Shown piece by piece: positions 27,208-34,183 of a stretch of 64,000 nt of DNA; positions within the stretch are counted from its first letter, which is position 1, and each line of letters opens with the position of its first letter. Location of the stretch: the NCBI RefSeq assembly GCF_016836705.1, contig NZ_JAFCGY010000015.1:62001-126000 (forward strand), read 5' to 3'. The notes beneath the pieces were generated by a model. That model was not told the DNA's origin. It saw only the letters and a program-made list of their open reading frames with translations, and searched no databases. This DNA is from Mesorhizobium caraganae (lineage in GTDB: Bacteria > Pseudomonadota > Alphaproteobacteria > Rhizobiales > Rhizobiaceae). Made by a program: the position numbers and the translations under genes.

Positions 27208-28278
27208 TTGTTCCACCCCATCGCGAATATCGAGGACGCGCAGACGCTGGCGCAGGCGATTGTCAATACGATTGTCGAGCCCTTCCTCGTGCTCGACGAA
27301 AAGTTTCATGTGCTGGCGGCCAGCCGCTCCTTCTATCAGACCTTCAAGGTCGACCCGGAACAGACGCACGGCGCCTTGCTTTATGCGCTCGGCGACGGCC
27401 AATGGGATATTCCCGCCTTGCGTCTGTTGCTGGAGACGATCATCCCCGAGAAGACCGCCATGGACGGCTTCGAGGTCGATTATGATTTCCCCACCATCGG
27501 CCACCGCACGATGCTGCTGAACGCGCGCAAGGTACTCTACGATCACAGTTCAGCCATCACCATCCTGCTTGCCTTCAACGACATCACGGCCCGCCGTTCC
27601 ATCGAGAAGGAAAAGGAGGAGCTGCTTGCCCGCACCGAAGAATTGCTGCGGCAAAAGGATGTGCTGCTGCGCGAGATGGAGCACCGGGTCGCCAACAGCC
27701 TGCAGATCATCGCCAGCATCCTTTTGCTGAAGGCGCGCTCGGTCACCTCGGAGGAAACCCGCCAGCATCTGAAGGACGCGCATCAGCGGGTGCTGTCGGT
27801 GGCCGAAGTGCAGCGCCACCTCCACACAGAGGCCGGACTCGAAGAGATCGACGTCGTGTCCTATCTGTCGAAGCTGTGCAGCAGCCTGGCCTCGTCCATG
27901 GTCGGCGATGTCCAGCCGATCGAGGTCAACGTCACGGCGCAAGGCGGCAGGATCGATTCGCAAAAGGCAGTGAGCCTCGGCCTGATCGTCACCGAGCTGG
28001 TTCTCAATGCGATCAAATATGCCTTCCCGATGGAGAAGGCCAAGGCGCTGATCCAGGTCACTTACGAGACCGATGGCAGCGACTGGAAGCTGACTGTGTC
28101 CGACAACGGCGCCGGCAAGCCCGCCACCATTGTCGCCAGTGCGGGCCTGGGAACAGCCATCGTCGAGGCGCTGGTCAAGCAGCTCGAGGCCAAGATCGAG
28201 GTCATCAGCGACAACAACGGCACCAGCGTGTCGGTGACCAGGGCGACGTTCATCTCGCGGGTGCCGCGCGCGGCGTAG
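27208..28278 (+). CDS. HisKA_2-family sensor histidine kinase with PAS domain
   Basis: A 356-residue soluble kinase. A PAS-like domain spans about 10-130 and is followed by a short coiled coil. The HisKA_2 phosphoacceptor is EMEHRVANSLQIIAS with His159. The ATPase domain has a conserved Asn box (ELVLNAIKYAF) and glycine loops (DNGAGKP, GLGTAIV). The start is TTG 27208, forced by an in-frame TGA six bases upstream. Such kinases commonly feed the PhyR general stress response in alphaproteobacteria. It lies 80 bases before a second kinase gene. Confidence 0.83.
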   Translation: MFHPIANIEDAQTLAQAIVNTIVEPFLVLDEKFHVLAASRSFYQTFKVDPEQTHGALLYALGDGQWDIPALRLLLETIIPEKTAMDGFEVDYDFPTIGHRTMLLNARKVLYDHSSAITILLAFNDITARRSIEKEKEELLARTEELLRQKDVLLREMEHRVANSLQIIASILLLKARSVTSEETRQHLKDAHQRVLSVAEVQRHLHTEAGLEEIDVVSYLSKLCSSLASSMVGDVQPIEVNVTAQGGRIDSQKAVSLGLIVTELVLNAIKYAFPMEKAKALIQVTYETDGSDWKLTVSDNGAGKPATIVASAGLGTAIVEALVKQLEAKIEVISDNNGTSVSVTRATFISRVPRAA

Positions 28279-28359
28279 CGCGGTCCACCCGGTAGCGGGA
28301 GCCTTGGCTCGGCTTCGCCATCAGATTGAATTCCACCAAAGGCGGGATCGATAGCCGAT

Positions 28360-29412
28360 ATGTCGCAGATAGTTGCCAAGTCCGACGAGCAGAAGGATGC
28401 CGAAGCCGAGGTCGAGGGCTTTCACGACGACCTCGGCCCGTTCGTGGTTGCCGCCGAGACGACACGAATGGCGATGGTTTTCACCGATGCAAAGGAACCC
28501 GCCAATCCGATCATTTTTGCCAATGACGCCTTCCTCGCCTTGACCGGATACGCCAGGGAAGAGGTCCTCGGCCAGCCCTTCAATTTCCTGATGGCGGACG
28601 CCACCGACGCCGGAGCGCTCAAACGCATCGAGCTCGAGTTCGAAGCCAACGCGCAGGCGGGCACGGAAATCCTCTACAGGCGCAAGGATGGCAGCGAATT
28701 CTGGGCGGGGCTTTTCGCCAGTCCTGTGCGAGACAAGAGCGGCGCCATCGTCCAGTATTTTACCTCCTTCGTCGATCTGACCAAACACAAGCAGGAGCAG
28801 GCGCAGTCCAAAATGCTGATCGAAGAGCTGAACCATCGCGTCAAGAACACGCTCGCAACGGTTCAGTCGATCGTCTGGCAGGCGTCGCGCGCCAATTCCG
28901 ACCCGCGGGCGATCCGCGAAGCCGTCGAGTCCAGGTTGTTTGCGCTCTCCCGGTCGCATAATTTGCTGACCCGCGAAAACTGGCACAGCGCCGGGCTGCT
29001 TGACGTGCTGCGCGATGCCCTGGAACCGTTCGGGGTCAGTGACGGGCAGGCGGAGCGCCTGGTGATTTCAGGCGAGAACATTCGCCTCTCGACCAAGGCG
29101 GCCCTGGCGCTTGGCATCGCCTTCAACGAACTCGCAACCAACGCGGTGAAATACGGCGCGTTTTCCAATGACAAGGGTTCGATCCGGATCGACTGGACGA
29201 TCGAGCCGACGCCCGATGGCCGATTGCTGGTCCTTTCCTGGCGAGAGAAGGACGGGCCGCCGATTGCGCGGCCGCTGCGAAAAGGGTTCGGCTCGCGTGT
29301 GATCGAGCGCGGCCTGACCCACGAACTCGAAGGCACTGTGCAACTCGACTATCGTCCGGACGGGTTGATTTGCACGATGAACATTCCGGTACCGGGATCA
29401 CGCGATGGATAA
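28360..29412 (+). CDS. HWE histidine kinase with a LOV-like PAS domain lacking the photoactive cysteine
   Basis: A 350-residue soluble kinase. The PAS domain (about 35-145) matches LOV domains closely: NDAFLALTGYAREEVLGQ, then FNFL where LOV sensors have NCRFLQ. The flavin-adduct Cys is replaced by Phe74. The HWE core has ELNHRVKNTLATVQS with His159, an Asn box (AFNELATNAVKYG) and the W-x-E motif (SWREKDGP). It overlaps the response regulator gene by eight bases, so the two are a pair. The sensed signal is probably not blue light by the usual chemistry. Confidence 0.87.
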   Translation: MSQIVAKSDEQKDAEAEVEGFHDDLGPFVVAAETTRMAMVFTDAKEPANPIIFANDAFLALTGYAREEVLGQPFNFLMADATDAGALKRIELEFEANAQAGTEILYRRKDGSEFWAGLFASPVRDKSGAIVQYFTSFVDLTKHKQEQAQSKMLIEELNHRVKNTLATVQSIVWQASRANSDPRAIREAVESRLFALSRSHNLLTRENWHSAGLLDVLRDALEPFGVSDGQAERLVISGENIRLSTKAALALGIAFNELATNAVKYGAFSNDKGSIRIDWTIEPTPDGRLLVLSWREKDGPPIARPLRKGFGSRVIERGLTHELEGTVQLDYRPDGLICTMNIPVPGSRDG

Positions 29413-29788
29413 ACTCCTGTCTGGAGATAAACTTCTTTCCGGCCGTCGCCTCCTCGTTGTCGAGGATGAAATTCTGGTCCTGATGATGATCGAGGACATG
29501 CTGGGCGACCTTGGCTGCGAATCCGTGACCTCAGCCGCCACGATCGAAAGGGCCCTCGCGCTGATCGAGGCGCAGGTCTTCGATGCCGCCATGCTGGACA
29601 TGAATCTGGATGGCGACGACAGCCACACTGTGGCCGACGCGCTTGCCAAGCATGGCGTGCCGTTCATCTACTCGACCGGCAACAACGATCGCGACATGCG
29701 CGAAGGCTTCAGCAATCGTGGCGTGCTTCGCAAGCCGTTCAGCTTTGACGAATTGACCGCAAAACTCGACCACCTTCTTGCTCCCTGA
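29405..29788 (+). CDS. Single-domain response regulator
   Basis: A 127-residue receiver without an output domain. The acidic pocket is Glu20/Asp21, the phosphoacceptor is Asp65 (MLDMNLDG), with Ser90/Thr91 (YSTG) and Lys110 (LRKPF). The first 12 residues contain a short repeat, KLLSGDKLLSG. It overlaps the end of the HWE kinase gene and is its likely partner. In related bacteria such receivers act as phosphate sinks or relays; no output can be predicted here. Confidence 0.88.
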   Translation: MDKLLSGDKLLSGRRLLVVEDEILVLMMIEDMLGDLGCESVTSAATIERALALIEAQVFDAAMLDMNLDGDDSHTVADALAKHGVPFIYSTGNNDRDMREGFSNRGVLRKPFSFDELTAKLDHLLAP

Positions 29789-29813
29789 CTATGGGAGCAT
29801 TGTTTGCCGGCTG

Positions 29814-30701
29814 TCAGGCCATTGCGCCTGACGGATAGAGCCAGGTGGAACGCAGGAAGGCAAGTATTTCTGCCGCGAGCGCCTCTGGCGCCTCTTCAGC
29901 CATATGATGTCCGCAGTCCATGCCTTTGCCTTGCAAACTTGTCGTCCACGGGCGCCATACACCAAGAACATCGCCATAGAGCCGTTCAAGATCATCACGC
30001 ATCGACCATAAAACCATGGTGGGACATTGGATCCGCCGGCCGACGCTTCGGTCATCGGCGTCGTGCAAATGGTCAAGCGAGAGGCCTGCCCTATAGTCCT
30101 CGATCATGCCATGGACGACACGAGCGTCGAGAATTGCCGCCCTGTAATCCGCAAACGCCTCCGCGCCCATCTGTTCGGCGGAGCCGCCATACCAGGCTTG
30201 CGGGTTGGCCATGATCGCCTGTTCCGGCTTGTCGGGCTGGGCAAAGAAGAACCAGTGCCACCAGTCGGCAGCGAAACGGGCGTCACATCGTTCCAGCGCT
30301 TCCAGGATCGGAACGCCGTCCATGACGATGAGATGCGTTACCGCGGACAGATGATCCATCGCCGTCCGGAAAGCGGTGTAGCTTCCGCGGTCGTGCCCGG
30401 CGACGGCAAAGCGCTCAAAACCCAGATGGCGCATGAGCGCGACACAGTCACCCGCTTTCGCACGCTTTGATGAACCTGCGTGGTCGGGGGTGTCCTCAGG
30501 GATCGAAGACTGCCCGAAACCACGGAGATCGGGACAAACCACCGTATGGTTTTCGGCGAGAAGCGGGGCGACACGGTGCCAGGTGGCATGTGTACGTGGA
30601 TGGCCATGCAGAAGCAGAACCGGCGGCCCCGCACCGCCGTGCCGGACCCGAAGCGTCGCCTCGGGCAGCTGGATTGTCTCAAGCCGGAAACCTTCGAACA
30701 T
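29814..30701 (-). CDS. Alpha/beta hydrolase of the haloacetate dehalogenase type
   Basis: A 295-residue hydrolase. The nucleophile is Asp104 in GHDRGS rather than Ser, as in fluoroacetate dehalogenases and epoxide hydrolases. The segment WHWFFFAQPDKPE near 150 matches the halide-pocket helix of fluoroacetate dehalogenase. The catalytic His is in CGHHMAEE near 273. Predicted reaction: hydrolysis of a carbon-halogen bond next to a carboxylate; many relatives act on unknown substrates. ATG 30701 is preferred to TTG 30704. Confidence 0.82.
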   Translation of the reverse strand: MFEGFRLETIQLPEATLRVRHGGAGPPVLLLHGHPRTHATWHRVAPLLAENHTVVCPDLRGFGQSSIPEDTPDHAGSSKRAKAGDCVALMRHLGFERFAVAGHDRGSYTAFRTAMDHLSAVTHLIVMDGVPILEALERCDARFAADWWHWFFFAQPDKPEQAIMANPQAWYGGSAEQMGAEAFADYRAAILDARVVHGMIEDYRAGLSLDHLHDADDRSVGRRIQCPTMVLWSMRDDLERLYGDVLGVWRPWTTSLQGKGMDCGHHMAEEAPEALAAEILAFLRSTWLYPSGAMA

Positions 30702-30743
30702 CAAGTAGCTAAACCTTGGCTACGGCCGAAGGTTCCGCCCTTT

Positions 30744-30768
30744 GGAACAAGAACGCCGCGCGGCCGTT
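30744..30768 (+). promoter_or_regulatory. EcfG-type promoter of the 24-residue membrane peptide
   Basis: GGAAC at 30744, 16 bases, then CGTT at 30765. This is an exact match to the alphaproteobacterial general-stress sigma factor EcfG consensus, about 50 bases before the start codon at 30819. Confidence 0.75.
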
Positions 30769-30818
30769 GTATTGAGTGGCAATTGTTTTGCCGCAGCCCA
30801 AGAAAAAGGCGGGCCGTC

Positions 30819-30893
30819 ATGAACAGCATTATTTGGTTGGTCGGAGCCGTGGTTATTGTCCTGGTAATAATGAGCTTTTTCGGCTTGCGTTAG
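30819..30893 (+). CDS. 24-residue single-helix membrane peptide
   Basis: The peptide is almost entirely one hydrophobic helix (SIIWLVGAVVIVLVIMSFFG) ending in Leu-Arg. AAAGGCGGG lies at the right distance before ATG 30819. The exact EcfG-type promoter 50 bases upstream makes expression under stress likely. Similar tiny single-helix proteins are common in rhizobia. Function unknown. Confidence 0.65.
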   Translation: MNSIIWLVGAVVIVLVIMSFFGLR

Positions 30894-30978
30894 GCCACCC
30901 GGTTTACGGCAGGCACAAGTCACTGGCCAGGCAAGAGCGGCATACGCCGAACGCCGGCGCCGCGCATAGGAGACGAAT

Positions 30979-31065
30979 ATGGATATCACCACAATTCTGG
31001 TCATCGTTCTTATTGTTCTAGTACTCGGCGGCGGCGGCTTTTACGGCCGCGGACGCTGGTACTGA
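30979..31065 (+). CDS. 28-residue membrane peptide with a Gly-rich, Arg/Tyr tail
   Basis: One hydrophobic helix (TTILVIVLIVLVLG) is followed by GGGFYGRGRWY. AGGAGACGAAT precedes ATG 30979. It lies 85 bases after the 24-residue peptide gene on the same strand and could share its stress promoter. A terminator follows at 31121. Function unknown. Confidence 0.65.
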   Translation: MDITTILVIVLIVLVLGGGGFYGRGRWY

Positions 31066-31120
31066 CAACAAAGATCATCGCCCAGTCCGGAGGCTTTGGT
31101 TCCCGCACGCCGCCCGATCG

Positions 31121-31155
31121 GCCCGCGTCCTCCGCCGGAGGCGTGGGCTTTTTTG
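31121..31155 (+). terminator. Rho-independent terminator after the small peptide genes
   Basis: GCCC plus CTCCG pair with CGGAG plus GGGC around a short loop, followed by CTTTTTTG. Confidence 0.65.
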
Positions 31156-31608
31156 TGTCCTCCTGGTCTCACGAAATTGCCGATCGGTGGTGACGCCGCG
31201 TTTAGGCGACGTGGAATGATAGGCGTTGGCCAGAGTTAGCGCCAAGGGCTCGCCAGTCCCGCGACGCATTCCAAGGCGAAGCCACCACGAGTTTGTGCAG
31301 ATTATCGACTAACTGTCTTCCAAGGGAACAAACGCCTTGCTGGTGCGTTGATAGGTACATCGAGCGTCCCAAAGCGCTTGGTCGTTAAAGAACCCGCCTC
31401 CCGACCCCCTCCGGACGCGGGTTTTTTTGCGCCTGGGAATTTCTGCGGTGTTCCTGAAACAGGAGGAGAGACGGCCCTGCCCGCAAACGCCGCTTCGCAA
31501 GGCGGTGCCTCATTCGGTCGGGATCACCATCGTGGAAAACGCGCCGCTCCATCCGCAAAGCTTCGGTACTGGGGACAATATTAAGGCGGCGGCGTTGGGC
31601 GCCGAAAA
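31156..31608. other. Non-coding interval with a terminator, possible small RNA
   Basis: No protein gene is credible here. A strong intrinsic terminator at 31391-31428 has no gene in front of it on its strand for about 320 bases. A small RNA ending there is therefore possible. Its 5' end cannot be placed. Beyond the terminator I see only short frames without protein character. Confidence 0.35.
31391..31428 (+). terminator. Strong intrinsic terminator without an upstream protein gene
   Basis: AACCCGC at 31391 pairs with GCGGGTT at 31417 and the stem runs into TTTTTTT. An inner CC-rich stretch also pairs. Confidence 0.75.
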
Positions 31609-31800
31609 TTAGCCGCGCGACCGGGGTCTGGGCTTGTCCGATGTATCCGATGGATTTGCTGAAAGCCTGGCGGAGCGCTGATCGTTAAGTCGCACTGCCT
31701 TCTTTTTCGCCTCAGCCTCAACAGCGGCGCCAGTCAGCTTCGGCTTTGCTGCAATCGCATAGTCGGCTCTATTCGTTCGGTAATCCGTTTGAATGGCCAT
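31609..31800 (-). CDS. Small basic hypothetical protein (63 aa)
   Basis: A 63-residue, Lys/Arg-rich, probably disordered protein with no family that I recognise (AAVEAEAKKKAVRLNDQRSA in the middle). AGGGAG lies ten bases before ATG 31800. An exact EcfG-type promoter (GGAAC-N17-CGTT) sits about 25 bases upstream. It is therefore a likely general-stress protein, perhaps nucleic-acid binding by charge. Confidence 0.6.
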   Translation of the reverse strand: MAIQTDYRTNRADYAIAAKPKLTGAAVEAEAKKKAVRLNDQRSARLSANPSDTSDKPRPRSRG

Positions 31801-31826
31801 TTTTTTGATACTCCCTAATGGACATA

Positions 31827-31852
31827 AACGCGTTCGAGCGCCAAGACGTTCC
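31827..31852 (-). promoter_or_regulatory. EcfG-type promoter of the 63-residue basic protein
   Basis: On the reverse strand GGAAC (31852-31848), 17 bases, then CGTT (31830-31827). The start codon lies 27 bases downstream. Confidence 0.7.
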
Positions 31853-31908
31853 AGATCCTGCGATCGCCTCGCCGCGACTGGTGCCCCATCGTCCTCTCGG
31901 GCAGTGGT

Positions 31909-32391
31909 CTAGCGATATGCCTGCCGCCCCGACATCGTCTCAATCTTGATCTGGTAGAACAGATGGCTGCCCGAACCGGCCTGCTGGCCGGGTTTCAATG
32001 CTCCCGGCTCCCACCAATTGGCGTGCTTCTGCAGCAGCGACCAGGCAAATTCCCGGTCATGATTGGACGCGGGGATCTGCTGATCCCTGGCCGGAATCGT
32101 GCTGTCGAGCGCGGGCGGTTTGGGCAGATCCTCGAACAGGCCGTCGACGACAACGCTCTTCCAGCCATGAACGGTGCCGACATCGTCGACCTGCAGGCAG
32201 ACACGCGGGTTCTCTCGCATCCATTCGACCTTCTTGCCCGGCAGCGAGAAGCTGAAGATGAAATTGTCGCCGAAGGCAAAGTGGATCGGAACCACGTAAG
32301 GCCTGTTGTCGCGGACGCAGGCCAGTCGGCCGAGCCTGGCCGACTTCAGCATGGCGGTGCATTCCTGCTGCGTCATCTCCCTGATGTCCAT
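31909..32391 (-). CDS. Pyridoxamine 5'-phosphate oxidase-family flavin protein
   Basis: A 160-residue split-barrel protein. RLACVRDNRPYVVPIHFAFGDNFIFSFSL in consecutive stretches near 22-50 and the VCLQVDD segment near 87 follow the FMN-binding PNPOx-like family (nitroimidazole-resistance type). Such proteins reduce or bind flavins, F420 or haem; the activity here is unknown. GGGAAG precedes ATG 32391. It lies 43 bases downstream of a small gene with an EcfG-like promoter and may be co-transcribed with it. Confidence 0.8.
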   Translation of the reverse strand: MDIREMTQQECTAMLKSARLGRLACVRDNRPYVVPIHFAFGDNFIFSFSLPGKKVEWMRENPRVCLQVDDVGTVHGWKSVVVDGLFEDLPKPPALDSTIPARDQQIPASNHDREFAWSLLQKHANWWEPGALKPGQQAGSGSHLFYQIKIETMSGRQAYR

Positions 32392-32434
32392 TGTTCTTCC
32401 CGTCGATACTCGTTGAAAGTGTTTGCGTTGAAAA

Positions 32435-32608
32435 TCAGGCCGCGAGATCGATGCGCCGAATGGCGCGGACCGCCTCCGACTCGGCGACGCCGATCAGCGC
32501 ATCGATGGCCTGGATGGTCTCGATTTGGCCGCGCGCAGCCACCGTCCTGCGCAAGGCATGGAGGTCGTCGCGGATTTCGCAGAGTGCGGTTCGAACCGTG
32601 AGGGGCAT
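32435..32608 (-). CDS. Small hypothetical protein (57 aa)
   Basis: A 57-residue, mainly helical protein (EIRDDLHALRRTVAARGQIE, then AIDALIGVAESEAVRAIRRI). No family recognised. AGGAAGG is six bases before ATG 32608; a longer frame upstream lacks a ribosome site and crosses the promoter. GGAAC-N17-GGTT lies 22 bases upstream. Likely first gene of a two-gene stress operon with the flavin protein. Confidence 0.6.
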   Translation of the reverse strand: MPLTVRTALCEIRDDLHALRRTVAARGQIETIQAIDALIGVAESEAVRAIRRIDLAA

Positions 32609-32629
32609 GGGCCGCCTTCCTGTGGACAC

Positions 32630-32655
32630 AACCGCCGGAGATGGCGATCGGTTCC
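32630..32655 (-). promoter_or_regulatory. EcfG-like promoter of the 57-residue protein operon
   Basis: GGAAC, 17 bases, GGTT on the reverse strand. The -10 differs from CGTT by one base. Confidence 0.5.
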
Positions 32656-32821
32656 GCTGCGAGCGCAATGACTCGCCAATGTCGCGACAGGGCATAAAAG
32701 CAGGGTCGCAGGCCATGTCTCGGGCGCCTGCCCATCAGCCGGCTGAAAATCTCAGATTGGAAAAAATATTTTATCGTCATTACCTGCTAAGCAATGTGAT
32801 TCCAAATTTTTGCGAATTTAT

Positions 32822-32847
32822 GGAACCTTGTTCCAGACGGTTCCGTT
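32822..32847 (+). promoter_or_regulatory. EcfG-type promoter of the 96-residue secreted protein
   Basis: GGAAC at 32822, 17 bases, CGTT at 32844, about 52 bases before ATG 32899. Confidence 0.65.
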
Positions 32848-32898
32848 CTTCCTTCGATCGCTGCTTGGACCATCCGAAAGGCAATCAGGAGAAATATC

Positions 32899-33189
32899 AT
32901 GAACATCAAGAAGCTTTGCATGGGCGCGATGGCGCTTACGATGATGACCGGCGCAGCAATCGCCGGCAGCACAACCGGCGGGGCGCTCGACGACCCGGCG
33001 AAAATGTCGCCTTTCTTCACCGACGCCGGTATGAAGACCATGCGGCCGGCTGAAGAATTCAAGGTCGCCTGGCTGGCGATGAAGGAAGAAGATCGCGCCG
33101 GCATGACCAAGGAATGCGGCGACGAGGCAATCGCCAAGGCGCATGACGATTTCTGCAAGATGACCAAGCAGCTCGGCGGCGCCAACTAG
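32899..33189 (+). CDS. Small secreted hypothetical protein (96 aa)
   Basis: A 96-residue protein with a clear signal peptide (1-22, cleaved before GSTTGG). The mature part has two Cys (in KECGDE and DFCKMTK) that could form a disulfide, and is rich in Met and Lys. CAGGAGAAATATC precedes the ATG. An EcfG-type promoter lies upstream and a terminator downstream, so it is probably a monocistronic envelope stress gene. Function unknown. Confidence 0.75.
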   Translation: MNIKKLCMGAMALTMMTGAAIAGSTTGGALDDPAKMSPFFTDAGMKTMRPAEEFKVAWLAMKEEDRAGMTKECGDEAIAKAHDDFCKMTKQLGGAN

Positions 33190-33212
33190 GCGCGGCCAAT
33201 CGCGAAGATCCG

Positions 33213-33240
33213 ATGGCGGGCAGAAATGCCCGCCATTTTT
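33213..33240 (+). terminator. Rho-independent terminator
   Basis: ATGGCGGGC pairs with GCCCGCCAT around a six-base loop (AGAAAT) and is followed by TTTT. The stem equals that of the terminator at 9410. Confidence 0.85.
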
Positions 33241-33284
33241 ATGCGCGGCCAGGCAACCCTGACGACGAGCCGATCAGGAACCCT

Positions 33285-33330
33285 GACGACGTCGATCAAG
33301 CAAGCTTGACGACGTCGATCAAGCAAGCTT
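33285..33330. repeat. Exact 23-base tandem duplication at the 3' end of the cupin gene
   Basis: The 23-base unit at 33285-33307 is repeated exactly at 33308-33330 and followed by a further GACGACG. The unit contains the stop codon of the cupin gene, so the second stop lies downstream as untranslated sequence. Confidence 0.9.
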
Positions 33331-33672
33331 GACGACGAAGTGCTTGGTCACCGGCTCGAGGATCTTCCAGGTTCCCTTGAAATCGGCTTCGACCACGAAC
33401 GCATCGCCGGGGCCAACCTCGACCGGCGCGCCGCCATCCGGCGTGATGATGATGCGGCCGGCGATCATGTGCACAAACTCATAGTCGGTATAGGTGGCGT
33501 GGTAAGTGCCGGGCGAGGCCCGCCAGGTGCCCGACATCACCTTGCCGTCGGCGGTGGTGTGCTGCACGGCGGTCTGCATGGTCGGCCTGCCCTCGACCGC
33601 GATCCAGCCCGGCAGGTCTTCGCCATCGGCGTGCTCGACGGCGCCGAATTTGAGGATGGTGGTGTTGGTCAT
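33319..33672 (-). CDS. Cupin-domain protein (DUF861/EutQ-like)
   Basis: A 117-residue single cupin. The barrel motifs read TYHATYTDYEFVHMIAGRI and GPGDAFVVEADFKGTW. Metal ligands of classical cupins are only partly present, as in DUF861 proteins of the ureidoglycolate/EutQ group. I used ATG 33672; the longer frame upstream runs into a repeat-rich region. The 3' end is tandemly duplicated together with the stop codon. Confidence 0.8.
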   Translation of the reverse strand: MTNTTILKFGAVEHADGEDLPGWIAVEGRPTMQTAVQHTTADGKVMSGTWRASPGTYHATYTDYEFVHMIAGRIIITPDGGAPVEVGPGDAFVVEADFKGTWKILEPVTKHFVVKLA

Positions 33673-33785
33673 GGGAGGGCTCCGTTCCGCCGGCATTGGC
33701 TGCCGGTTGGATAGCCGATGCGCATGACAGGGGCAACGCAAGGGCCGACCCACGATGTCGGAGATCAGCGAAGGTGGCGATGACA

Positions 33786-33963
33786 GCGTCCTTCTCCCCG
33801 TTCACGGGGAGAAGATGGCGGCAGCCAGATGAGGGGCGGCGCGAACGCTCGTCATTCTGCCAATTCCGCAACAGATAAATAGGGCGCAGGCCATACTGGA
33901 ACAGCAGCGGCGCGGCCCCTCATCCGCCTGCCGGCACCTTCTCCCCGTGAACGGGGAGAAGGA
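33786..33963. repeat. Paired-palindrome intergenic element, family B, copy 1
   Basis: CTTCTCCCCGTTCACGGGGAGAAG at the left, in two arms, is matched by CTTCTCCCCGTGAACGGGGAGAAGG at the right. Inner arms are AGATGAGGGGCGG and its complement CCCCTCATCCGCCTG. A second copy of the family lies near 41515. Non-coding. Confidence 0.8.
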
Positions 33964-34183
33964 AGAATCTCGACTTATGTTGCACCGCGATAGATTTGTT
34001 GCATTGCGATATCGGCCTGCAGGGTCGAGTCTTTGCATCGGGCGGGCTGTCAACGGCTACGGCCCCACGCGTCCATCCCGGCGCGCAGGGACGCTGGAGC
34101 ACGTGTGATCCTCGGCGAGATGGTGCGGCATCTCGGCCAGGCGGACTTTGCTCCGGGATCATGCGACAGGACGAGGTTTCACT

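Noticed and set aside
30712..30736. GGAAC-N16-GGTT before the haloacetate dehalogenase-like gene
   Set aside because: The -10 would lie only 11 bases before the start codon, leaving almost no leader, and the -10 word is imperfect. I do not count it among the EcfG sites.
32585..32600. GGTTCGAACC, resembling a tRNA T-arm
   Set aside because: It is a short palindrome inside a coding region; no acceptor stem, anticodon arm or CCA context is present.
33786..33963. Possible CRISPR array
   Set aside because: The repeats are paired palindromes with one central spacer, not regularly spaced direct repeats. No cas gene is present.
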